Assembly (NCBI GenBank): GCA_964512225.1
Contig: CAZEKB010000001.1
Coordinates: 115,446-179,445, forward strand
Reading direction: 5' to 3'
DNA from: CAZEKB01 sp964512225
GTDB taxonomy: Bacteria; Myxococcota_A; UBA796; UBA9615
Length of the DNA stretch: 64,000 nt
Shown: positions 51,223 to 60,443 of the stretch, one piece after another
Position numbering within the stretch: the first letter of the stretch is position 1
Layout of the letters: each line of letters opens with the position of its first letter
Position numbers and translations under genes: made by a program
The notes under the pieces: model-generated
The model's input: only the letters and a program-made list of their open reading frames with translations
The model's database searches: none
Told to the model about the DNA's origin: nothing

Positions 51223-52109
51223 GTCGCCTCCTGTGCATCATCGCCGCGCTGGTCGTGGCCCTCCCCGCCGCGGCCGCGGCGGAGCAGTACGAGGACATCG
51301 TCCGGTTCGGGGACGGGGTGACGGTCGCGATCGACGACGTGGTCACCGGGGACGTGATCGTCCTCGGGGCCGACGCTCGCGTCGACGGCACGGTGGAGGG
51401 GGACGTGGTGGTCGTCGGGGGCGACCTGTTCCTCGGGCCGCGGGCCCGCGTCGGAGGCGACGCCGTCCCCGTCGCCGGCGTCGTGCACCGGGCGGAAGGA
51501 GCCGCCGTCGCGGGAGCCACCGTCGAGGTCGACGCCGAGCTTCCCGGGTCGGAGGCGCTCGCCAGCCTGACGGGCCCGACCACCGGCGACGCCGCGCCGA
51601 CGTCCGAGGGCGCGCTGGCCCGCATCGCCGGGATCGCGGGAGGCAGCGCGCTGTTCGCGTTCGTCCTGGTGCTCGGCCTCCTGTTCCAGTCGGCCTGGCC
51701 GGAGCGGTCCCGGAACCTGCGGCGGACGGTCGAAGCCTCCCCCGGCGCGTCGCTCCTGATCGGGGCCTTGGTCTCCGGGGCGATGATCCTCGCCGCGGCC
51801 TTCCTGACCATCACGGTCGTGGGGATGATCGCCCTGCCTGCGGTCGCGTTGCTCGCTTCGGCGCTCTGGCTCCTCGGCTTCACGGCGCTGTGCGAGGCGC
51901 TGGGAGACCGGCTCCCGCTGCCCTCCGCGATGCGGTCGCGGTCGGGATCGTTCCTCGGCGGACTCCTCCTGCTGACGGCGTTCGGCGGCCTCTGGTTCGT
52001 CGGACTGCCGGGCGCGGCGCTCTCTGCCCTCGTCGGCGTGGGCGCGGGCAGCGTCGCGGTGGGCGCGTCCGTCCTGTCGCGGCTCGGTCGCCGGCCGTTC
52101 CCGGCGTGA
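51219..52109 (+). CDS. Bactofilin-like repeat domain plus membrane domain
   Basis: 296 aa. Signal peptide (1-22), then a right-handed-solenoid-like repeat (about 30-105) rich in DG/GD turns (VVTGDVIVLGADARVDGTVEGDVVV type) as in bactofilins and polymer-forming proteins. About four transmembrane helices occupy residues 140-290. No name can be given. It is the third gene coupled to the sigma/anti-sigma pair (ATGA), so a sensor or target role in an envelope response is a reasonable guess. Confidence 0.7.
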   Translation: MSRLLCIIAALVVALPAAAAAEQYEDIVRFGDGVTVAIDDVVTGDVIVLGADARVDGTVEGDVVVVGGDLFLGPRARVGGDAVPVAGVVHRAEGAAVAGATVEVDAELPGSEALASLTGPTTGDAAPTSEGALARIAGIAGGSALFAFVLVLGLLFQSAWPERSRNLRRTVEASPGASLLIGALVSGAMILAAAFLTITVVGMIALPAVALLASALWLLGFTALCEALGDRLPLPSAMRSRSGSFLGGLLLLTAFGGLWFVGLPGAALSALVGVGAGSVAVGASVLSRLGRRPFPA

Positions 52110-52119
52110 CCTCCGCGGG

Positions 52120-52149
52120 TTGACACCGCTCGACCTCCCGCCCTAAACG
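52120..52149 (+). promoter_or_regulatory. glpD promoter, predicted leaderless transcript
   Basis: TTGACA (52120-52125), 18-base spacer and TAAACG (52144-52149). The GTG start of glpD at 52156 coincides with the expected transcription start. No Shine-Dalgarno can exist on such an mRNA. Confidence 0.55.
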
Positions 52150-52155
52150 GCCCTC

Positions 52156-53859
52156 GTGGCCCCCGCTCGCCTCACCCGTCCGCCGGTCGCGCCGTTCTCG
52201 CGGGCGACTCGCGACGCCCGCTTCCAGGCGCTGGACGCCGAACCGTTCGACCTCGTCGTCGTCGGCGCCGGCATCACCGGGGCCGGGGTCGCCCGAGACG
52301 CCGCCATGCGGGGGCTCCGCACGCTGCTCGTGGACAAGGGCGACCTCGCCTGCGGGACGTCATCGGCGAGCAGCAAGCTCGTGCACGGGGGGCTGCGCTA
52401 CCTCGAGCAGTACCGGTTCGGGCTGGTCTTCGAGAGCCTCTCCGAGCGGCACCGCCTCGGCCGGCTCGCGCCCCACCTCGTGCGCCCCCTGCGCTTCGTC
52501 TTCCCGGTGTTCGAGCGTCGCCCCCGGCCGATGTGGCAGGTGACGGCGGCGATGTGGATCTACGACACCCTCGCGATGTTTCGCTCCCACCGTCTGCACC
52601 GGCGGCACGGCGCGCGGGGGGCCGCCGAGCTCGAGCCCGCGCTGCGGACCGAGGGGCTCGACGGCGCCGTGTCCTACTTCGACTGCGTCACGGACGACGC
52701 GCGCCTGACCCTCGAGACCGCCCGCGCGGCTCACGAGGCGGGCGCTCACGTGGTGACCTACGCCGCCGTGCGGGCGTTCACGAGCCGCCGGGGCCAGGTG
52801 ACGGGCGTCGAGATCGAAGACGTCGCGTCGGGCACGCTCAAGACCGTGAGCGCTCGCGTGGTCCTCAACGCCACGGGCCCGTGGACGGATCGGACCCGGG
52901 GCCTGCGGGGAGACCGCACGCGGGTGCTACGCCCCACGAAGGGCGTGCACCTCGTCGTCCCCCGCGCGCGCCTCCCGCTGCAGCACGCGGTGGCCACCGC
53001 CGACCTCGTGGACGGCCGGAACCTGTTCGCCCTCCCCTTCGGCAACCGCATCGCGTTGGGGACGACGGACACGGACTTCGACGCCGACTACGACCACGTC
53101 GACGCGACGCGCGAAGACGTCGACTCGCTGCTGGAGCTGGCGGCGTATGCGTTCCCGAGCGCGCGGCTGGCGACCGCCGACGTCGTGTCGACCTTCGCGG
53201 GCCTGCGTCCCCTCCTGGCGAGCGATGGGGCGGCCACGGAGCTGTCCCGTGAGCACCTGCTCCGGGTCGACGACGACGGCTTGATCACGATCGCCGGGGG
53301 CAAGCTCACGACCTACCGGTCGATGGCGGGCGAGGTCGTCGACCTGGTGGGTCGGCGGCTGCGGACCGAGGGGGTGCACGTGGGGGGGTGTCCGACGGGC
53401 GCGGTACCGCTGCCCGGGGGCGCCGGGATCCGTCAGGCGGGGTCCCGCCTCAGGACCGCGGGCCCCGAGGGCGAAGCGATCGACCGAGAGGCCGAGGGTC
53501 GGCTGGGGGAAGACGTCGTCGAGCACCTCCAGCAGACGCACGGGGGGCGCTGGCTGGAGCTCGCGCAGCGTGCCGTCGAGGACCCCGAAGCGAGCCGCCG
53601 CGTCGTCGCCGACCTCCCCTACCTGTGGGCCGAGGTCGACCTCGCCGTGGAGGACGAGCTGGCGACGACCCTGGAGGACGTCCTGCGTCGTCGGACGCAG
53701 CTCCAGCTCAGGGACTTCGAGCAAGGTCTCGAAGTCGCCGACGCGGTCGCCCGCAGGATGGCCCCCAAGCTCGGGTGGGACGAGGTGCGGATCCACGACG
53801 AGCTGCGCCGTTACGCCGCCGTGGTCGCCGCCTCTCGGCGGTGGTCGGAGTCGACGTAA
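52156..53859 (+). CDS. glpD: Glycerol-3-phosphate dehydrogenase, FAD-dependent
   Basis: Aerobic oxidation of sn-glycerol-3-phosphate to DHAP with electrons passed to quinone at the inner membrane. 567 aa. FAD motif VVVGAGITGAGVARDAAMRGL, the TSSASSKLVHGGLRYLEQ signature, and GKLTTYRSMAGEVVD near residue 380 are all present, as is the C-terminal helical domain (about 430-560). GTG 52156 is used because the next in-frame start would cut the FAD domain lead. No glpK or glpF nearby. Confidence 0.95.
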   Translation: MAPARLTRPPVAPFSRATRDARFQALDAEPFDLVVVGAGITGAGVARDAAMRGLRTLLVDKGDLACGTSSASSKLVHGGLRYLEQYRFGLVFESLSERHRLGRLAPHLVRPLRFVFPVFERRPRPMWQVTAAMWIYDTLAMFRSHRLHRRHGARGAAELEPALRTEGLDGAVSYFDCVTDDARLTLETARAAHEAGAHVVTYAAVRAFTSRRGQVTGVEIEDVASGTLKTVSARVVLNATGPWTDRTRGLRGDRTRVLRPTKGVHLVVPRARLPLQHAVATADLVDGRNLFALPFGNRIALGTTDTDFDADYDHVDATREDVDSLLELAAYAFPSARLATADVVSTFAGLRPLLASDGAATELSREHLLRVDDDGLITIAGGKLTTYRSMAGEVVDLVGRRLRTEGVHVGGCPTGAVPLPGGAGIRQAGSRLRTAGPEGEAIDREAEGRLGEDVVEHLQQTHGGRWLELAQRAVEDPEASRRVVADLPYLWAEVDLAVEDELATTLEDVLRRRTQLQLRDFEQGLEVADAVARRMAPKLGWDEVRIHDELRRYAAVVAASRRWSEST

Positions 53860-53878
53860 CACGCTTACTCACGCGTAG

Positions 53879-54373
53879 TTATGAGACTCTCAGCGCGGTC
53901 GCGCCGAGGGCGATCACGGCCGTGGCCCAGGTGCTCCGCTCGGTGCGCAGAGCCCGGATCCAGGACAGCCGCGGCAGGACCCCGGGCGCGACCCGCCGGA
54001 GGTCCGTCTCCTCCCGCCAGGCGAGGAGCGCATAGAAGCCGACGAGTCCGAAGAGCGTGACCGTGAGCACCGTGAGCGATGGCCTGCACGCGATCGTGAG
54101 CCCCGTCCCGGCGAGGACGTTCGCCAGGTAGAGGGGGTGCCGGACTCGGTAGGGCCCCCCGACGACGCGTGCGGCCGGAGGCGCCGGGTCGCGGGTGCGG
54201 GCGGCGGGGCCGATCCAGGAGATGGCCCACAGCCGCAGCGAGAGCCCGACGAGCGCGAGCAGCGAGCCCTGGACGACGGACGTCGCGCTGGGGGTGCCCA
54301 CGGCGATCAGCACTGCGGCGGCGACGCCGAGGAAGCCCCCCCGGTGGGCGAAGAGGATGTCGCCGACGCGCAC
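53879..54373 (-). CDS. Isoprenylcysteine-methyltransferase-like membrane protein
   Basis: 164 aa with four or five hydrophobic segments. The motif GPYRVRHPLYLANVL (about residues 73-87) followed by a WREE element is the SAM-binding signature of the ICMT/PEMT family of small membrane methyltransferases. Substrate unknown (isoprenylcysteine, phospholipid or quinone-type in relatives). GTG 54373 is 13 bases after the stop of the giant TPR gene, last in the run. Confidence 0.75.
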   Translation of the reverse strand: MRVGDILFAHRGGFLGVAAAVLIAVGTPSATSVVQGSLLALVGLSLRLWAISWIGPAARTRDPAPPAARVVGGPYRVRHPLYLANVLAGTGLTIACRPSLTVLTVTLFGLVGFYALLAWREETDLRRVAPGVLPRLSWIRALRTERSTWATAVIALGATALRVS

Positions 54374-54386
54374 GCGGCGGGGCGAG

Positions 54387-57300
54387 CTAGAAGGTCGCGA
54401 ACGTCTCGCGGTACGCGGACGCCGCCTCGGATCGCGGGGCGTCCTTCTTGCCCCCGAGGGCGGCCGAGAAGGCGGCGAGCGCTTCCCCGTCGCCGGCGCT
54501 CTCGCGAACCGACCCGACGATGTCGTCGACGTTCATCGAGTCGCCCCCGTGAGCCAGGGCCTTGAGGAGCGCGGCCTGGACCTTCTCGTCGGCCATCTGG
54601 GCGGCCCCGAGGGCCCGCTCCGCGAGGGCGCCCGCGCGGTCGGTGTCGTCCGCCGCGAGGGCGATCTGGCCGAGCCGGGTCATCGCCTGCACGTTCTGCT
54701 TGTCGTACATCAAGACCTTCTCGTAGTGGAGCACGGCCTTGTCGGTGAACTTGAGCTTCTGCTCGAGCACGTCGCCCTTGGTCATGTACGCCTGGATGAC
54801 CTGGTCCGGATCGCGGGCGTACTTGATGATGCTGTTGTACGTGGACAGCAGCGAGTTCCAGTCCTCCGCGAGGCGGTGGATCTGGGCGATGCCCTGCAGC
54901 GCCGAGACGTTGTTCTTGCTCAGCTGCAGCACCTTCTTGAAGCGCTTGAGACCCGACGCGCTGTCTCCCAGCTTGAGCTCGGTCTCGCCGAGCTGCAGGT
55001 ACAGCTTCGTCATGGTCTCGCTGTCGCCGGTGCCGCCTCGCAGGCGGAGGATGGCGCGGTAGGTGGCGCGGGCCTTCTCCAGGTCGCCGCCCTCGAGGTA
55101 GCGGGGAGCCGCCTCTTCGAGGGACGGGAGGTGCGTCGGCGTGAGGTCGAGGGCGCGCGCGAACCGCTTGAGGGCGGCCTGCGACGTCGAGGTCCGGCTG
55201 AGCACCACGCCGTACTTGTAGTGGAACGCGGTCGCCTCGATGCGGGCGTCGTCGTCCTCCTCGATGTCCATGGTCTCGATCACCGGCTCGTACGCGGCGA
55301 ACACGGTGGCCGCCGCCTTCCAGTTCGCCTCGTCGTAGTGGTGACGGACGAAGAACTGGAGGGACGCGGGCGACTTGTCGTCGAGGGCGAGGGCGAGGGC
55401 GTAGAGCTCGGCCGCGCCGTCCTGGTCGAGCAGCTCGTCGACTCGGATGCGCGCGGCCTCTTCGTAGAGCTCCACCCGCTTCGGCACCTCGGTCACGACC
55501 CCGGCTTCCTTGCGGGACAGCGCGATGACCCGCTCCCAGTCGCCACGCGAGTCGGCGATGCGTCGCAGCGCCTCGAGGGCGGCGACCGCGGGCTGGTCCC
55601 CTTCGGCGGCCTGCTCGAGGTACCCGATCGCCCGCTCGGGCGCGTCGGCCTTGTCCATCGCGATCAGCCCCAGCTCGGCCTGCCGCTCCCGGATGGCCCC
55701 GCCGTGCAGCCCCGTGAGCTGCTTGTCGGCGGTGTCGAGGTACTTCGTCCAGTTCTCCTGGCCTTCGTACAGGGCCAGCAGGTGCTCCAGCGCCGTGGCG
55801 TTGTGAGCGTCCTCCTGCAGGACCTTGTTCCAGGACGAGATGGCGACCTTCGCGTTGCCGATCTTCTCTTCCCAGAGCTTCGCGATCTCGACGAAGTACG
55901 GCACGCGCTGGTCTTCGGCGACGAGGGCCGACTCGCGCGCCAGCACCGTGACGAGTCCGGACCAGTTCTCCTTGCGGGTGTGGATCTCCCGGAGCAGCTC
56001 CAGGGCCGGTCGGTGCGTGGCGTGGTGGTCGAGCGCCGACTCGAGCTGGCGGACGGCCTCCTTGTCGTCCTTGCTGTGCTCCATGACGATGCGCGCGAGC
56101 TGCGTCGCCGCTTCCGCCTTCACGATCGGGTCGGCGGCGTGCTTCGCGAGCGCGTCGTAGTAGCCGCGAGCTGCGTCGTGGTCGCCCCGGGTGAGGCTGA
56201 TCCCGCCGAGGCCGCGGAGCGCGACGAGGTTCTTCGCGTCGCGGCCGTGCAGCTTCTTGTAGAAGTCCCAGGCGCTGTCGCTCGTGACTCCCCGCTCCTC
56301 GAGGAGGTGCTGGGTCCGGGCCTCGACGGCCTTCTTCACCTTGTCCGCCGTCGCCGAAGACGCGAGGCCCTCGAGCGCGGTCAGCACGTCGTTCCACTCC
56401 TCGCGGTCCGTGTGGAGCCGCTCGAGGTGGTGATGGACGGGGAGGAAGCCCGGGCGGAGCTCGAGCGCCTTCGCGAACGCCGCAGCCGCCGCGTCCTCGG
56501 AGCCGATCGAAGCCAGGCCCTCGCCGAGCTCCATCCAGCGGGACACCGCGTCGTTGCCCTTGCGGTCGCCCGTGAGCTGGTCCGTGAGCCCCTCGACGAA
56601 GGACGCCTCCCGGGCCTGCAGGGAGAGGCGGCGGAGCGCGTCGTACGCCCGGTCTCGGCCGACCGGGTCCCCGAACGCCTGTCGGTAGGCCTTCGCCGCG
56701 TCCGCGTGCCGGCCGAGGTTCTCGGCCTGCTCACCCGCCAGCAGCGCGTAGAAGGTACGCACCGGCTGGGTCTCGGCGGCCTCGGCCTCGCGCGTGTAGA
56801 CGGCGGACAGCGCCGCCCCGTCCTCCTGCTGGGCGCGCACCCGCTCGAGACCCTCCAGGGCCATCGCGTGCCCCCCGGACAGCTCGTGGGCTCGCTCGTA
56901 CAGGGCGGCCGCGCCGACCTGGTCCTCCTGGACCTCCTCGAGGAGGAGGCCCTGCTGGAAGAGGCACGCCGCCCGCACGGCGGCGTCCGCGTTGTCGCGG
57001 TCTCCGACGGCCTTGTAGGCGCGGATGGCCTCGTCCCAGATCTGCAGACCCTCGCAGAGGACGCCCATGGCCGAAAGCGGCAGGTCCTCGGTGCGATCGG
57101 ACTTGAGCAGCTCGTTGACCTCGGTGGCCACCGACGGGGCGTCGCCCAGGGCCGTGAGGGTTGCGATGAGCTGGATGCGGAGCGCGTCGCGCTGCTTCGG
57201 GTCGGCCGTCCGGCGAAGCTGATCGCCGTACGCGTCCGCCAGGGCGGCGTGGTCGCCGGCGCTGCGGAACACCCGGCGAAGCGCCGAGTTGGCGACCGGG

Positions 57301-60275
57301 TCGGTGCCGTCGACCGCCAGCGCCTCGCGGTACTGGCCCAGCGCGTCGTCCGTGCGTCCGGCGCGCTCGTAGGACTGGCCCGCGCAGACGTGCCACCAGC
57401 CGCGGACGCCGTCGTTGCTGCGACGCTCCGCCTCTTCCTGCTGCATCAGGCCGACGGAGTCCCAGTCGCCCCGCGCGAAGTGGATGTCGCGCAGGTCGTT
57501 GACCGCGGGGAGGAAGTCCTCGCTCACGTCCAGGAGCGACCGGTACGCGGCCTCAGCGGCGTCGAGGTCGTCGCAGCGGGACAGGGAGATGCGCCCGGAG
57601 CGGTACAGGAGCGAGACCCGCAGCGCGGTGTCGTCGACCTCCGCCGCGGCCTGTCGGAGGGTCTCCGCGGCCTCGGCCCACTTGCCGTCGTCGATGTACG
57701 CCTCGACCAGCCACTCCTTGGCGAGCAGCGAGCCCGGGCCGTCGACCGACGCCTCCTTGAGGGTCGCGATGGCGCGGGGGCGATCACCGCCCTGCTCGAA
57801 CGCGCGGGACGCCCGCAGCAGGTAGCAAGCCTTCGCTTCGGGCGTGTCGACGAGGCGTGAGGCGGCCTCGAGGTGCTCGGCGCGCGCCGCGTGGTCACCC
57901 GCTCGACGCAGGACCTCGGCGAGCGAGTCGAGGGCAGGCAGGTAGTTGGGGGACATCCCCACCGCGGCCTCGAGGTGACCGCGCGCGGCCCCCGTGTCGT
58001 CGAGGTGGATGTCCGCGACCTCGGCCATCTCGAGCGCGTAGGCCAGCTTCGAGCGGAGCTCGGTCGTGGCCTCGGCGCAGGCTCCGAGGTGCGTGAGGAG
58101 GCCCGCCCAGTCGGACGTGGCCTGCAGGACGCGGCGCTTGCCTTCGCGAGCCTCCACGGAGGTGGGGTCGGCCGCGAGGGCGGCCTCGTAGCGCGTGAAC
58201 GCGGCTCCCGAGTCGCCGTTGTGCTGGAGCGCGACGCGCCCGAGCAGGGAGTTGAGGTGCGACCGGAGCCGGGGCCCCACGTCCCCCTCGATCGCGGACT
58301 CGCACGCCCCCACGAGCGCGTCCCAGCGGCCGGCCTGCTCCAGCCAGTGCCGATACTCTTCCGCGAGGACCCGGCCGCCGGCCGCTTCCAAGGCCGCCTT
58401 GTAGCTCGCCTCGATCGCGTCGTCGTTGCCCTGGCTGGTGGCCGCGGTGCGTGAAGCCTGGGCGTGGCAGAAGGCCGCGTCCGCTCCGCCCCAGGCGTCC
58501 CCGAACGAGCTGAGGAGCGCGCCCAGGTCGCCCGGCTTGGCGGCCTCCGTGAGGAGGCGCTCGGCGGCGAGGTAGGCGGGGATGAACCGTCCGTCGGCGG
58601 CGAGGCAGGCCTTGAATCCGCTGATCGCCTCGGCGGGGTCCTTGAGGACCTCGTCGTGCAGCCGGCCGAGCTCGTAGTCGATGCGCAGGCGCTCACCGGG
58701 GCCCGCGAGATCGCGCGCCGAGCGGAGCACCTCCACGAGCGCGCTCCAGTTCTGCGTCCGATAGTGGATCTCGCGCAGGAAGCGCAGGGCGATGTAGTTG
58801 TCCGGGAAGATCTGGAGGGCGCGCTGCAGGTCGGCGGCGGCTTCCGGAAGGCGGTCCAGCTGGCTCAGCTGGATGTGGGCGGACCCCAGCAGCGCGGCGC
58901 TCCGGGACGCGTCCTCGTCGGCGGCGTCCGCTTGGCGGGCCAACAGGTCCACCGCCCGCGACCACTCCTGACGAGCGGCGAACACCCGCACCAGCTCGCG
59001 CAGCGCGGGCAGGTTCTTGGCGTCGTCCTTCAGAGCGGCCTCGAACTGCTCCTCGGCCCCCTTCCAGTCCCCGATCCGCTGGGCGAGGATGCGCCCGACT
59101 TCGAAGCGGAGGGTGGCGCGCTTGGCCCCGCCCTTCTTGCCCTTGGTGGCGGCGGCCTCCAGGCGCAGCTCGGTGATCGCGGTGGACCAGTCGCCCGCGC
59201 CGGGGAGCCCGTCCTCCGGGATCTCCACGGGCTCGTCCGCGTCGGCCTCTTCGGCGGCGGCCTTCGGCTCCTCGGCCTCCGCGTCCTCGGGCTCCGCGTC
59301 GGCCTTCGTATCCAGGACCTCCACGGCGCCCGCGGGCTTCGTCGCTTCGGCGGAGACGGACTCCTCCTCGTCGAGGTCGCCGCCCACGACGACCTCCTCC
59401 TGGGCCATCGCCTCGGCCGCCGCGCGGCCGGCCGCCCGACGCTCGGACAGGGGGACGGGCGCGGGCTCCTTGGCCTTCGACTTCTTCTTGGTCTTCTGCT
59501 TGGCGGCCTTCTCGTCGCGCCGGGCCCGCTCCTCCTCGGCCTTTCGCTCCAGCTCGGATCGAGCCTCGGCGGCGCGCTTCGCGGCGGCCTCTTCGGCGTC
59601 GCGCCGCTTCTTCGCGGCGGCCTCTCGACGCGCCTCCGCCTCGACTCGCCGCTCTTCGGCTCGCGCGGCGCGCTCCTCCTTGCGCTTCTTCTCGGCCTCC
59701 TTGCGCTCGTCGTCCTTGCGCTTCTTGGCGGCCTGGCGTCGCTCCTCGGCCTCGCGGGCCTCCCGGTCGCGGCGCTCCTGGTCGGCCTTGCGGAGATCCT
59801 CCCGGCGCTTCGCTTCGGTGGCCCGGCGCTCCTGCTCGGCCTTGCGCTTGTCGTCGGCGGCCTTCTTCTTGGTGGCGGCGGCCGCCGCCTTCTCGTCGGC
59901 CTTGCGCTTGCGCTCCTCGGCCTTGCGCTCCTTGGCGCTCAGCGGCTTCTTCTTCTTGTCCTTGGCCTTGCCCTTCGGCTTCTTGTCCTTGGCCGCGACG
60001 TCCTTCGGCGTGACCGCTTTGCCCGCGGAGGTCTGCACGTCGCCCGGGACCTCGAGGGCCATGCGGGTCTTGTCGGAGGTCGCCGCCTCGACGGTGCCGG
60101 ACGCCATGGACGAGTGATCTTCGAAGGGGTCGTAGTCGAACTCTTCGCGCTTGAACGCCCCGGCCTCGCTCCCGAAGAAGAAGTCGTCGACGTCGTCGAA
60201 GCCTGCGCCCTGCGGCGGCGCATCCGTCTTGCCCTTGGTCGCACCGGGCTTCTGGGTCTTCTTCTTCTTCGCCAT
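54387..60275 (-). CDS. Very large TPR scaffold with N-terminal charged helix
   Basis: 1962 aa. The first 70 residues contain an acidic-aromatic peptide (DDVDDFFFG, FDYDPFED). Residues about 95-285 are almost only Lys, Glu, Arg and Ala, predicting a long coiled coil or single alpha-helix. Residues about 340-1940 are TPR-like helical repeats, with no enzymatic motif seen. No signal peptide or membrane segment, so presumably cytoplasmic. ATG 60275. Downstream of alr by 168 bases and upstream of the ICMT-like gene. It resembles the large TPR scaffolds of myxobacteria, but no specific one is identified. Confidence 0.8.
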   Translation of the reverse strand: MAKKKKTQKPGATKGKTDAPPQGAGFDDVDDFFFGSEAGAFKREEFDYDPFEDHSSMASGTVEAATSDKTRMALEVPGDVQTSAGKAVTPKDVAAKDKKPKGKAKDKKKKPLSAKERKAEERKRKADEKAAAAATKKKAADDKRKAEQERRATEAKRREDLRKADQERRDREAREAEERRQAAKKRKDDERKEAEKKRKEERAARAEERRVEAEARREAAAKKRRDAEEAAAKRAAEARSELERKAEEERARRDEKAAKQKTKKKSKAKEPAPVPLSERRAAGRAAAEAMAQEEVVVGGDLDEEESVSAEATKPAGAVEVLDTKADAEPEDAEAEEPKAAAEEADADEPVEIPEDGLPGAGDWSTAITELRLEAAATKGKKGGAKRATLRFEVGRILAQRIGDWKGAEEQFEAALKDDAKNLPALRELVRVFAARQEWSRAVDLLARQADAADEDASRSAALLGSAHIQLSQLDRLPEAAADLQRALQIFPDNYIALRFLREIHYRTQNWSALVEVLRSARDLAGPGERLRIDYELGRLHDEVLKDPAEAISGFKACLAADGRFIPAYLAAERLLTEAAKPGDLGALLSSFGDAWGGADAAFCHAQASRTAATSQGNDDAIEASYKAALEAAGGRVLAEEYRHWLEQAGRWDALVGACESAIEGDVGPRLRSHLNSLLGRVALQHNGDSGAAFTRYEAALAADPTSVEAREGKRRVLQATSDWAGLLTHLGACAEATTELRSKLAYALEMAEVADIHLDDTGAARGHLEAAVGMSPNYLPALDSLAEVLRRAGDHAARAEHLEAASRLVDTPEAKACYLLRASRAFEQGGDRPRAIATLKEASVDGPGSLLAKEWLVEAYIDDGKWAEAAETLRQAAAEVDDTALRVSLLYRSGRISLSRCDDLDAAEAAYRSLLDVSEDFLPAVNDLRDIHFARGDWDSVGLMQQEEAERRSNDGVRGWWHVCAGQSYERAGRTDDALGQYREALAVDGTDPVANSALRRVFRSAGDHAALADAYGDQLRRTADPKQRDALRIQLIATLTALGDAPSVATEVNELLKSDRTEDLPLSAMGVLCEGLQIWDEAIRAYKAVGDRDNADAAVRAACLFQQGLLLEEVQEDQVGAAALYERAHELSGGHAMALEGLERVRAQQEDGAALSAVYTREAEAAETQPVRTFYALLAGEQAENLGRHADAAKAYRQAFGDPVGRDRAYDALRRLSLQAREASFVEGLTDQLTGDRKGNDAVSRWMELGEGLASIGSEDAAAAAFAKALELRPGFLPVHHHLERLHTDREEWNDVLTALEGLASSATADKVKKAVEARTQHLLEERGVTSDSAWDFYKKLHGRDAKNLVALRGLGGISLTRGDHDAARGYYDALAKHAADPIVKAEAATQLARIVMEHSKDDKEAVRQLESALDHHATHRPALELLREIHTRKENWSGLVTVLARESALVAEDQRVPYFVEIAKLWEEKIGNAKVAISSWNKVLQEDAHNATALEHLLALYEGQENWTKYLDTADKQLTGLHGGAIRERQAELGLIAMDKADAPERAIGYLEQAAEGDQPAVAALEALRRIADSRGDWERVIALSRKEAGVVTEVPKRVELYEEAARIRVDELLDQDGAAELYALALALDDKSPASLQFFVRHHYDEANWKAAATVFAAYEPVIETMDIEEDDDARIEATAFHYKYGVVLSRTSTSQAALKRFARALDLTPTHLPSLEEAAPRYLEGGDLEKARATYRAILRLRGGTGDSETMTKLYLQLGETELKLGDSASGLKRFKKVLQLSKNNVSALQGIAQIHRLAEDWNSLLSTYNSIIKYARDPDQVIQAYMTKGDVLEQKLKFTDKAVLHYEKVLMYDKQNVQAMTRLGQIALAADDTDRAGALAERALGAAQMADEKVQAALLKALAHGGDSMNVDDIVGSVRESAGDGEALAAFSAALGGKKDAPRSEAASAYRETFATF

Positions 60276-60443
60276 CGCTGGGGACTCCGAACGGGGGGTA
60301 GCAGCGTTTGCGTCGCCCGTCTGAGGCAGGCCTCACGGTTCAATCGAAAAACACGGAGACTGAGCCCCGAATCGTATCAACGGGGCCCCCCTCGCACAAG
60401 AAGCCGGGGCAGGCCGAGGCACACCCTCGCCGGTCGACGACGC

